64,000 nucleotides of DNA from Vishniacozyma victoriae (lineage: Eukaryota; Basidiomycota; Tremellomycetes; Tremellales; Bulleribasidiaceae), in assembly GCA_017654735.1 (NCBI GenBank), contig JADPYG010000088.1, positions 3,596,001 through 3,660,000 on the forward strand, written 5' to 3'. The notes beneath the pieces were generated by a model. It did no database searches, had not been told where the DNA came from, and saw only the letters and a list, made by a program, of their open reading frames with translations. Every line of letters starts with the position of its first letter. Positions within the stretch are counted from its first letter, which is position 1. A program made the position numbers and the translations under genes. Of this stretch, positions 51,737-60,628 are shown piece after piece.

Positions 51737-53168
51737 ATGGTCGCTTCTCACTTTACTCTATCCAACGGATCAAAGATCCCATCCATCGGTCTCGGTACCG
51801 TGAGTCCTTCTCTGATTATGTGATGAAAGAGAAGCCATCGCTGACTTACTTCTCTTCCTTCTTGCAATCTCTCACTCTACCCACCATGCTTTGCTACATC
51901 CTACCGCATCATTACATTCACTCCGATTTATCGGCTCCACTCGGTTCTCACGCCCTTTTCTCCCCATCTGCCTACCGATGAACCTCCGATCGGACTCCGA
52001 TTAAAACAAATAGTGGCAATCCCAACCCGGAGAGGTCGCCAAGGCTGTCGAGCACGCCATCAAGTCTGGTTACCGACACATTGAGTAAGTTACCCCTCGA
52101 AATCGAGTTTAGAGAGTAATCGCTGACTGTCAGCTGCGCCTGGGCTTACGGAAACGAGGCCGAGGTTGGACAGGGAATCAAGGCTTCCGGTGTCCCCCGA
52201 GAGGAGCTTTGGATCACCTCCAAGCTTTTCGAGCTCCACCATCACCCCGAACACGTCGAGTTGGCCGTCAAGGACACCTTGAAGAACTTGGGTCTCGAGT
52301 ACCTTGACCTTTACCTCATGCACTGGAACGTAGGTCTTTTCTTGCGTCTTTACAAAAGGAAATCAACTAATTCATAGATCAACTTGAAGGTCGATGCTCC
52401 CGAAGGTGTTCTCCCCACTCAGGAACACACCATCAAGGGCAAGTCCGGAAAGAAGCTCCTCGATGTCGAGCTTTCCAACGATGTCTCCCCCACCTGGGCC
52501 GAGATGGAGAAGCTCGTTAACAAGGGCCTCGTCAAGAACATTGGTATCTCCAACTTCAACATCCGACGAACTAGGGAGCTCCTCAAGTTCGCCAAGATCA
52601 AGCCTGTCGCTAGTACGTTGACCCATCTCCTTGCGCAGCTACAAAGCTAACTTTGTAGACCAGGTCGAGCTATCCATCCAGTGCCCTCAGCCCGAGCTAG
52701 TCGCTTACCTCGAGAAGAACGACATCCTTCCCCAGGCATACTCTCCCCTTGGAGGTACCGACGGACAGAAGCTCCGAGAGGACCCCACCATCGTCAAGAT
52801 TGCCGAGAAGCACGGTGTTCACGGAGCTACCATCCTCATCTCTTGGTTGATCAAGCGAGGTATCTGTGTCTTGCCCAAGTCTGTTACCCCATCTCGAATC
52901 GAGGCCAACGCCAAGAGTATGTCCCTCCCATTATTTCAAGAATGTCGTACTGACCACCAGCCGTTGACCTTTCCGAGGAGGAGTTCCAGTCTATTGAGGA
53001 TTTGGCCAAGTCCATCCCCGCCAACCGAGTTTGTGACCAGTCTGACAGTGCGTTCCTTTTCATTTGTATAGTGTTCAACACTGACAATCAGGCTTCGAGC
53101 CCGACTACGATATCTACGAGGATTCGCATCCGGAAAACAACAATGCTGCTCAGCTCAACAAGGATTAG
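51737..53168 (+). CDS. aldo-keto reductase, Gcy1-like
   Basis: NADP-dependent carbonyl reductase of the AKR superfamily, probably reducing glyceraldehyde-type or xylose-type substrates. Seven exons, about 330 residues. Starts [21 protein letters not shown]; the catalytic tetrad is seen in DCAWAYGNE (Asp, Tyr), ITSKL (Lys) and YLMHWN (His). Further motifs are [37 protein letters not shown] and [14 protein letters not shown], the cofactor loop. The first intron is unusually long (about 215 nt). Strong codon bias and a clear TATA box suggest high expression. Confidence 0.93.
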
Positions 53169-53638
53169 ACATTGTAGTCGTATGTAGAGAAGAACACTGT
53201 GCATAGGTAAAAGCTGGAACAGATTGTAACATGAATCTTAGCTGCAAACATAAGTTTGTTGCGACGCAGTCCGGCTGCTCATTACCCTGGATATAGTAGC
53301 TGTGATGCTCGTGAGGTTCCTCTTGGTCATCAGCTGGTCCAAATGACCAGAGGCCTTGAAACAAGGACTTGGGAACTCAAGATGAGCAGCACGGACGTCA
53401 GTGGATGATGGTCCGAGCGTTGAACGATCCTCGACGCCCTTTCTGTGAGACACCCCCACCTTTATCTTTTACTCTCCTTTCATACCTCGTCGACAATTCT
53501 TTTGTCCTCAGCTCCCCCAACAAGAACAAGCACCGGCATCACTCAACCAGTTCCGAATCACACGCCATCGTTCTTCAGTCCAGGACTTGTAGTCACGATC
53601 CAGGTATTCCCATTCTTCGATATTTCCTCCGCTTCAGC
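53169..53638. other. boundary region between core genes and the recombinase/histone segment
   Basis: 470 bases between the reductase stop and the first recombinase-like start. A long open frame runs upstream of that start from 53369 but has no coding character. I could not see terminal repeats. Confidence 0.35.
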
Positions 53639-55690
53639 ATGCCGCCTCGTCGACCAGCTGTTTATCAGCCAATCAGAGCCATTCAAGTACCCCCCGATGC
53701 GGGTCTTCTCGCCAATACCCAGCGGATTCGAGTTCCTCTATCACTCAATGATCCCAGCTTGAGTGAACAGGCCAAGCGAGCGCTCAGGCAAGTTGATGAG
53801 TGCCTGGAGACCATAGATGGATTCATGATGGGCGGTATAGTGAGGCACAATGTCACAGAAACGATAGGGATAGACGTTCCAGCTTGGGATTGTGACTTTA
53901 TGGAGGAGGTTCTCAGGTACCTGGCCGAAAGGCCTTTACAACATCGACCAGGGAAATTAATGGCACAGGACACACTCCGCAACTATGGAAACGAGATACT
54001 TGCCGCCAACAGCAAGGTCGCCCACAACATAATCCCTCGATCTGAACGCTTACGCATTCATGCACTCATCGAGAACCTGATCAAAGAATACTCTCTAGAG
54101 ATTTTCGGCTATGATCGCGCCCAGATATCACATGGAACACTCAATGCCCTGGTGACGGCACTACCAATGTCGGGACTGGGGTGGGATCGATGCATGTCAC
54201 AGCTGTTATTTCAAAGCATCGCTTGTTCAACAGGGGTCAGGCCCAGCAGTCTCACTCGCTCTCGTGCTATAAGCATCCTCGATCGACCCTCATACAACAA
54301 TCTGAAGCTTGGGGGCGATGGCGCTCGACTTCGGGATTTCCATCTATGGTACGAACGATCTTCCGAGTCCGAGACGCCTCAGATATTCGGTTGGTTTCTC
54401 CCCAGAGGCGGCAAAACCCGTCAATCGCGGGGGCTCTCCTACTCCTTAGCCCCAGTGCCGATGTTGGGTCTCAGTCCCGCCGCGCTGATCTTGGTCTTCG
54501 CAGGACATCAGGGAGTTTTCGGTACCGAGGGTATTTCGCATTTGTTCTCGGGCCTTAAAGGTGACATAATCTTCCCTTCTGAACAGTGAGTGACGACCCC
54601 CGTACCCAGGTTTGACGTTAGTCTGGACCTCCCTCTCTTCCGATCTGCCCACAATCCTACCCACAATGTCAGCTCAACCAGTATCACTCGTACGATCCAT
54701 CGATTATGCGACATTCAAGGTATCGATGGTCTAGTCGATTGTCGATGCTACCGCAGTCTAGTAGCTGCATATGTTTATGCTAAACGTGAGTGCTGGGGAG
54801 TCTTCGAGACTGACGGGCGCAGATGGGCCGGAAAGTACCACCCTCGTCTTGGGACATGGGGATCAAGCTGCCGCGGTGACGCGACGCTACATCGGTAAAT
54901 CTACGTGAGTCAAAAGTCCCCTTCTTTGCTGACTCCAGACCGATCGACATCCAAAAAGCCATCTTCCAAGATCAGGGTAGCGATATCCAATCCCTAGAGG
55001 TCAATCGTCGTAATGCTCGGCCAAGGCTTGGTGCTCCACGTAAAATAGCGCCAGAAACCCTTCAGACCATCATAGAGGGTGAATATCGTAAGTTGGTAGA
55101 GCAAATACAGAGCTGAGCGGCACGTAGTTCAGAGCCTTTTGAAGGAACAAGAATCAATCAAGCGAGTACTAGCGTCACAGAAGTCGAACCCGGACCCGCA
55201 GCTACTCAAGAAAAGAAAAGCGTTGTCGAACAAGTGGTTCGATGCCCTTACAAAATCCATCCGAGACAAGTTGAGGCAAGAAAAGGCTCAACATCTAGAA
55301 GATTTGGCGACTGGACAGATACCGACCGATAATGCTGGGGAAGAAGATATCATCACTCTTGAACGGGTGGGTATAGTAATTCAAGCAACACAAGCTCGTT
55401 TGTTGACGGCATAGATCTTCATGGAAGAATCAGACTCGCAATCCCGCCCATCTTTCACAGTTGTGGACGCAACTTCGATCGAAATACCGACAGACGAAGA
55501 CGAGAAGGCGATCATCAGAGTACTGTTCGGGGATACAGACGGGCTGTTTCAAGCCTACCACCTTCTAAGCAAGACTGGGGCTCTTTCAAAGCGAAAAGAA
55601 CCTATCAGTGGGACTATGGTTAAGAGATTCCTTCTCGCTGCAGCAGAGGCGGACAAGGCGGCGGTAAGTGGTGAAGAGGCTGATGCTTGA
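53639..55690 (+). CDS. tyrosine-recombinase-like protein (recombinase A)
   Basis: About 590 residues over six to seven exons, starting MPPRRPAVYQPIRAIQV. An alpha-helical N-terminal part resembles a core-binding domain. The catalytic part shows box I Arg in SIACSTGVRPSSLT and a later block TIHRLCDIQ. At the box II position it has DCRCYRS, where His is expected before the Arg. The end motif LGHGDQAAAVTRRYIG carries a His and a candidate nucleophilic Tyr. A basic coiled-coil tail follows, with an acidic end. Similar in motif order to Crypton-type and other fungal recombinases, but no exact family. The intron after 54585 and the last exon are unsure; the C-terminus may extend to about 55810. Confidence 0.6.
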
Positions 55691-55920
55691 TATTGGGAGA
55701 ATGAGAAAAGGTCATGGAATTATGTGCATCACACCTCATGACAGGAAAAGGAGAGAGCAACAACAGACGCCAGCAGGATCCATCTAAACATCAGCTCTGC
55801 GTGAGCGACGTATCATCGCAACGACTGACTCATGAACTACCGATACTATCCCTAAGGAATGGTATCCTCGTCAGAGTTGGTCGGAACCCCCACTGATGGC
55901 TCAGCTCTCAGACCATCACA

Positions 55921-56472
55921 TCAATTGACTAACTCACAGATAGACTTGATCCTTCGGACGAGGTCGAAATCGGCAGGCTTGATAGTTGATCGGTGGTGAG
56001 AGACGGCACTAACAATCGCGCATTCCATCTGAACATTACCAAGGTGCTCCAACATCAAAGATACGGATCTGGCAACTCACTGTCTTGGTGATCATATCTT
56101 CCGCGGCCTCTTGCATTGCGAGCAAAGCAGACTTTTGCCACCTATATTGACCAAGCTGCGCAGAGAGTTCTCTTACTACCCTCTCAAAGGTCTTTGCTCG
56201 GATACAGAGCTTCTTACTGACCTGCATCAGCTTACGCTCAAGACGATTGAATAGGTTGCTGACCTCTGCTTCTGCTGCTTCCTTACTTCACTATACCAGC
56301 CCTTGCTCTTAGCCTTCTTCTTGGGCTTCGATGACCTCCTTCCCTTGTACCTCATGCCGGATTTCCTGCCTACTGATCCGGTTCGTTTGGTATTTTTGGA
56401 CGAGCCGATGGTGGGTTTGATATCTGGTTTGACGTCCGCAGCGGGAAAAGTAGAGAGTCCGGTTCTGACCAT
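55921..56472 (-). CDS. divergent histone H3-family protein, CENP-A-like
   Basis: Three exons give 144 residues. After MVRTGLS, a Lys/Arg/Ser-rich tail of 58 residues has no canonical H3 lysine motifs. The histone fold aligns along its length: KKLCIRAKTFERVVREL matches the alpha1 region, QYRWQKSALLAMQEAAEDM matches alpha2 with the Trp of CENP-A (RWQ) where H3 has RFQ, and STIKPADFDLVRRIKSI matches alpha3. Loop 1 is slightly shorter than in H3. Exon joins keep frame: WYSE to VSKKL via GTAAGG, and ITKT to MECAIV. It could be a centromeric H3, a derived nucleosome variant or a non-nucleosomal H3-fold protein. It lies between two recombinase-like genes. Confidence 0.7.
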
Positions 56473-56989
56473 GATAAATGAGCTGATGAGAAAACTGAGA
56501 TATAAGAAGGAGAAGTACAAGAAGAGGGAAAGACGACGCGCATTCTCATTATATATATCTTCGGGTGAGAGCGTTACAGCTGCGAGCGTTACATTACCTC
56601 ATTACCTAGAAAAGAGAAATGATGTATATCAAAGGAGCTTGCCATATGTAGTAAGATTGCAGCGTTAGCGTGTGTCGAGATCCAGGTCCAAGGATACCTT
56701 TTGGAAACACACATGTGTGTTGCCACACAATCGTGACATTATGAATCTTAAAAGGCGTTACTCAAGGGCAAATCCCGTTGATCACGGGTTGCAGTGCTCC
56801 AGACAGTCCAGAGCTTAGAAGTCAAATACCCATGCACTTGAGATGTTCCTGTTGAACTGTGGACGTGTCCAACACTGGTCACGACCTCTGGGATATTTGA
56901 ACACGGCGCATACTGTTGTGTGGCATGCATGGGGTGATTTCGCGCCTCCTCTTGAAATCGATGAATGAAAACCTCATCCTTGCATACCA
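56473..56989. other. intergenic inside the recombinase/histone segment
   Basis: About 500 bases from the CENP-A-like start to the next minus-strand stop. No gene, box or repeat was recognised. Confidence 0.35.
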
Positions 56990-57811
56990 CTACACAGGCT
57001 TTCTACTCCAGCAGGGAATTTCCTTCAAGCCAAATGACTCCAACATTTCTACATTAAACCCATTGGCGTGGTTCACCATCCCTACAAAGCCTTCTACAAA
57101 TCCAGCGGTTGATTCGAGACACATCTGGCCCATTCCTCGATATGGTTTTCCACCATAGTATAGATATTTGATGTTGTAGTGTTTGTCCTTGAGCTTCTGG
57201 AGCATCGATCGTTGACTTCGCATGAGAGACAGTGGAGTCAATATGGTGTCTTTCACGCGCGCCTCCTCCAATCCCGCAGATCCAGCGTCGTCGAAGATAA
57301 ATACCAGAACTCCTCCATTAACATCCTTACTGCCGACCAACCCCAAAGCCCATATGTGGCCCAAATCCGAGTTCCTTACCCCAGATCGGGAGGAGAATAT
57401 CCCTACCCTTATCCTTCGCTCGTCCAATGGCCAACTGAGAAAAGCGGACGCAGAAGTCGCGTATCGTTGGTCCCCTTCCCTGATGCGGTGATTTCGCTTC
57501 ACCTCTCGCCCTTTCTTTGTGTTGGTCATGGTGTCAATGATCCATGGATATACAGCAACATCGCTCCCGGTCTTGAGAGATCGCATCAAGCGTTGATGTA
57601 CTAGCAGATTCGAGGTTTCGACGCTGAAAGGGATCGAATTATCATCTAGTTCGTCGAAGGATATGTTATCTTGGTGAACTGGCGCTACTGGTTTAGATTG
57701 GTGGGGCAAATATATCGATTTGGATGGTTTTGGTTGATTGGGTTGTCGAGCGGGGATCTCGATAGCGGGAGGATCTGAGGTTGGATTGCGGAGACTTGTC
57801 CCCCTTGACAT
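56990..57811 (-). CDS. unknown protein with a possible Ulp1-like peptidase layout
   Basis: One exon of 273 residues from MSRGTSLRNP; a 5' UTR intron ending just before 57853 is likely. The first 60 residues are disordered, Pro-rich. The ordered rest has RIRVGIFSSRSG, then LGHIWALGLVG, GGVLVFIFDDAG and MGQMCLESTAGFVEGFVGMV. A His (152), Asp (174) and Cys (231) in that order, with the Cys heading a helix, recall C48 (Ulp1-like) cysteine peptidases. The spacing is not exact and no family is certain. Ulp1-like genes are common cargo of eukaryotic transposons. An upstream hydrophobic exon (57895-58000) could extend the N-terminus but has no ATG. Confidence 0.5.
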   Translation of the reverse strand: MSRGTSLRNPTSDPPAIEIPARQPNQPKPSKSIYLPHQSKPVAPVHQDNISFDELDDNSIPFSVETSNLLVHQRLMRSLKTGSDVAVYPWIIDTMTNTKKGREVKRNHRIREGDQRYATSASAFLSWPLDERRIRVGIFSSRSGVRNSDLGHIWALGLVGSKDVNGGVLVFIFDDAGSAGLEEARVKDTILTPLSLMRSQRSMLQKLKDKHYNIKYLYYGGKPYRGMGQMCLESTAGFVEGFVGMVNHANGFNVEMLESFGLKEIPCWSRKPV

Positions 57812-58291
57812 GATGTAGGGGCGGAGGAGCGCCGGTCTAACTCGATCCTTCAAACTACACTCAGCTAGTCTATAGTATTGATCGTGATCTAGTCTTACGG
57901 CAGGAATAAGAGAAAGAACAACACCACCAAAAGGGGATACTCGGTGGCAAACGCTCCGATCAGAGCTTTTCGTTGTCGTGAATAGTGCTGAGAGAGTCGA
58001 GATTTATGGAGCTGAGTTTCAAGTGGATGCTGTATTGGGCTGGGGCGTAGGTGATCTGACTGATAGAGGTAGACTGAAGGAAGGGAAGGATGTTTGCTTT
58101 CAGCCTTCCTCGACGCGTCGTGCACGGACACACACACACACGCACACACACATTCTTCCTTCATTCCTCGACGCGTTCTGTTTTCCCTTCCTTCCTTCTC
58201 TCACTTTCTTTCTTTACTTCCTCACTCATAAATAAAGATTGTATAAGAGACAGTCCTGTTGAACAAAGTCAAATAATCACATATTACAAGA
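57812..58291. promoter_or_regulatory. bidirectional gap with two ACGCGT boxes
   Basis: 480 bases between divergent starts. ACGCGT lies at 58113-58118 and 58171-58176, on either side of a CA repeat. The same box lies ahead of the H3 variant gene and the RNR2/MSH6 pair. Confidence 0.5.
58128..58152. repeat. (CA)n microsatellite
   Basis: About 25 bases of CA dinucleotide with one G interruption. Confidence 0.9.
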
Positions 58292-58997
58292 ATGCCGCCT
58301 TCTCAACGACAAATCGACACCTTGTTCGCCAAAATGTCACCACTCCTAATACTGTGCCCTTACGAGGGTGACGTTGACCTTGCCATGAAAGATCAGAAGT
58401 CAATCTCAGGTGATTAGGACCAGTGAGATATATGATGGAGCTGACTTCAATAGAGCAAATGATGTATTGGGTGCAGAGGGTTCAGGAGCTGAGACAGCAA
58501 CCTGGCGGGCAAGAAGCGTATGAGCTGTATCACACACTATCGGGTGACATGGAGGAAGAAATAAGGCTTCAAGGTGAGTACTACATAAGGCGAGGAACAC
58601 CAATCGCTGACCCTATAGCGAGTCTAAATAAAGGTCAAAAGGGGATTGAGCAAGTACGCAATGGTAAGACGAATTCAAGAAAAGGGACTGAGATGTCAGA
58701 ATCGGAGAACCAGGTACCACCCGAGCGAGATGAGCAAGACATCGATCGTTTGTTGGAGGTGGAAGTAGACGGAGAAGTGCAGTCTCCAGTAGTGAGGCGA
58801 GGGAAGACCACGCCAGGTACCAAGGAAAAGACAGCTGCGGCTGGAAAAAGTAAGCGAGGGTAATGAGCTCTGCTAAGACGACAGAAAACAAGGCCAAGCC
58901 TGGAGCAAGAGCTCCTATCAATATATCGGACAGGCAAAAGGAGATAGGTCAGAGATTCAAGACACAAATGAAGGAGAGTAAAGCAAGGGAATGGTGA
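58292..58997 (+). CDS. charged protein of unknown function
   Basis: Four exons give about 190 residues: MPPSQRQIDTLFAKMSP, then a helical YWVQRVQELRQQPGG with EAYELYHTLSGDMEEEIRLQ, a Glu/Lys-rich linker, and a basic C-terminus with a final helix DRQKEIGQRFKTQMKES. All junctions (at about 58398, 58573 and 58849) are GT..AG and keep the frame. No domain recognised. Its place between two H3-family genes makes a chromatin or DNA-linked role worth testing, but this is inference from position only. Confidence 0.5.
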
Positions 58998-59414
58998 GCG
59001 TGTAGATGTGATTTAGTAGAAGAACATGAATAGATGAATCGTCGCTGCATCAACAACTTCTGCTCACTTGCTGCGATTGTCCATCAATCTTGTAGCGGTC
59101 ATGATGGGTTACCAGAGTCCCATGATGATCAGAATCGAGTGCCGCGGATCAAGAGGCTGTAGAGAAGGGGGGAGGTCCAGCTGGGAGAGGTTCCCAGCTG
59201 GCTCACGGTAGAAGTGAGGTGATTGCACGACATGTTATGTGACATACGGGATTCTACAATCTTTAATCATACAGTTTACAGCGTCTCTCTCGATGATTAT
59301 ACAACCTCTCAGTCCTTTCGATCTACAGCCACATCTGATCCCTCCTCTCAGCTTGTCCTCTGAGCTCATCAGCGACATGCCATTACTATCTAAAATGGAC
59401 TGACCTTTGACCTC
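58998..59414. other. convergent 3' gap
   Basis: About 420 bases between two stop codons. Contains short imperfect inverted stretches (for example CCAGCTGGGAGAGGTTCCCAGCTGG near 59178), possibly a terminator-like hairpin. No gene seen. Confidence 0.35.
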
Positions 59415-60036
59415 CTACTTCTTCGTCACGGAATCGATCTTTCCCCCGATATAGTCAAGGTTTAGGACATGTTGAATATCCCTCTGCTGGATCGTGATGC
59501 GCTTGGCATGGACAGCTGACGCTTGTACTTTTTGGAACTGGTCTGTCAACACAATTCAATTTCGATTCACCTACAAAGATAACTAGATGGGCCTCTGCCG
59601 CCTCCTGGAGTGCCCCAATAGCAGCCGCCTGAAATCTGATGTTTGTAGTATGTCCATGCTGGTCGGACTGTTTTGAGAACTCCTGGGCGATCTCTCGAAC
59701 TAGGCGCTGAAACGGGAGCTTTCGGATTAACAACTCGGTACTAACCGTCAGCCCAACCCAGAGAAATGAGGGAAAGGAAGTGGAGAGCAGAGAAGAACAG
59801 CAGACTCACGACTTTTGATATCTAACTATTTCTCTCATAGCCAAAGTTCCAGCCTTGAGTTTCCTCGGTCTCTTGACCCCACCTACTGTTCCTCTGGCTG
59901 CTTTGGTAGCGACTACTGGTTAGCAGATTACAGTTCAACTAGATCTTCTCTACTCACGATGCTTTCGAGGGGCTTTGCCACCAGTGTTGAACCTAGCCTT
60001 GCTTTTTGTTGAGGGTCCAATTCTAGTGCGAGCCAT
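59415..60036 (-). CDS. histone H3 variant with altered tail and long loop 1
   Basis: Four exons, 160 residues (H3 has 136). The tail starts [20 protein letters not shown], so the residue at K4 is Arg and the K9/S10 pair is Phe/Asn. K14, K18 and K23 equivalents are kept (GGKAPRK, ATKAAR), K27/S28 is Gly/Thr (ARGT), and K36 is kept (GGVKRP). The core is strongly H3: [20 protein letters not shown] then [10 protein letters not shown]. Loop 1 is nine residues longer than H3 ([13 protein letters not shown] before RFQ), as in CENP-A proteins. Alpha2 is [13 protein letters not shown]. Alpha3 is [19 protein letters not shown], and the final ARRIRGERA is replaced by an unrelated tail. Joins keep frame, for example IFV to DQFQK. 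Confidence 0.82.
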
Positions 60037-60628
60037 TGTGGATGTTGACAATGATGTGATGTAGGTTGTGGTCTCGCGAAAGACAATGAATGACAACTAA
60101 TGACAAAGGTTGTGGAAGAAGACAATGTACAACAGAGAGAAGAGAAATGAAATTGTCGACGCGTCAAGCGCGACTGACGCACGGACATTTACCCGGTTCT
60201 ACAATGTTAGCCCGTTCTAGCATTTGGCACTCTCGGACCATGCATGAATATAGTCGTGTTGCGATATGGAGGATCATGATAATGCCATAGAGCACTTTAT
60301 GTGAGCTTCCGAGAAGATTTCGATACTTGAAAATGTGACTTCTAATGCCGCAGAAGCGATGAGATCGATTTTTGTTCCATCCACTTATATCCGGCGCGTC
60401 GCTTCTCTTCCCTAGTCAGTGAGGTGAGTTACCGTCTGACGATTTTGACATTAGAGCTTTCAGCAAGACCGAGCCAGATGAAAAAGGTCCTCTCGATACG
60501 AGTCTGTTACATGCTACCAGATTCAGTCGTCTTAGATATAGGTAGAGAGAGAAAAGAGAGAGTAAGAGAAAGAAAGAGGGACAGGTCCACCAAATCGTCC
60601 GCAAAATGACATTCCCTTCCCAACATGA
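60037..60628. promoter_or_regulatory. H3 variant promoter and recombinase C 3' end
   Basis: An ACGCGT box lies at 60159-60164, about 120 bases before the H3 variant start, next to further CGCG/GCGC steps. An S-phase control box is what a histone gene would need. No gene was found in the rest. Confidence 0.5.

Noticed and set aside
53369..53638. N-terminal extension of recombinase A
   Set aside because: Overlaps the reductase 3' UTR, has no coding character and the ATG at 53639 starts a typical protein.
57895..58164. Minus-strand frame with a hydrophobic end and a Cys/Val-rich start
   Set aside because: The Cys/Val part is the CA repeat read through; no ATG in frame. Kept only as a possible upstream exon note.
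60424..60609. Small plus-strand frame with Arg/Glu repeat
   Set aside because: Simple-sequence GA-rich stretch between two genes; no family or start context.
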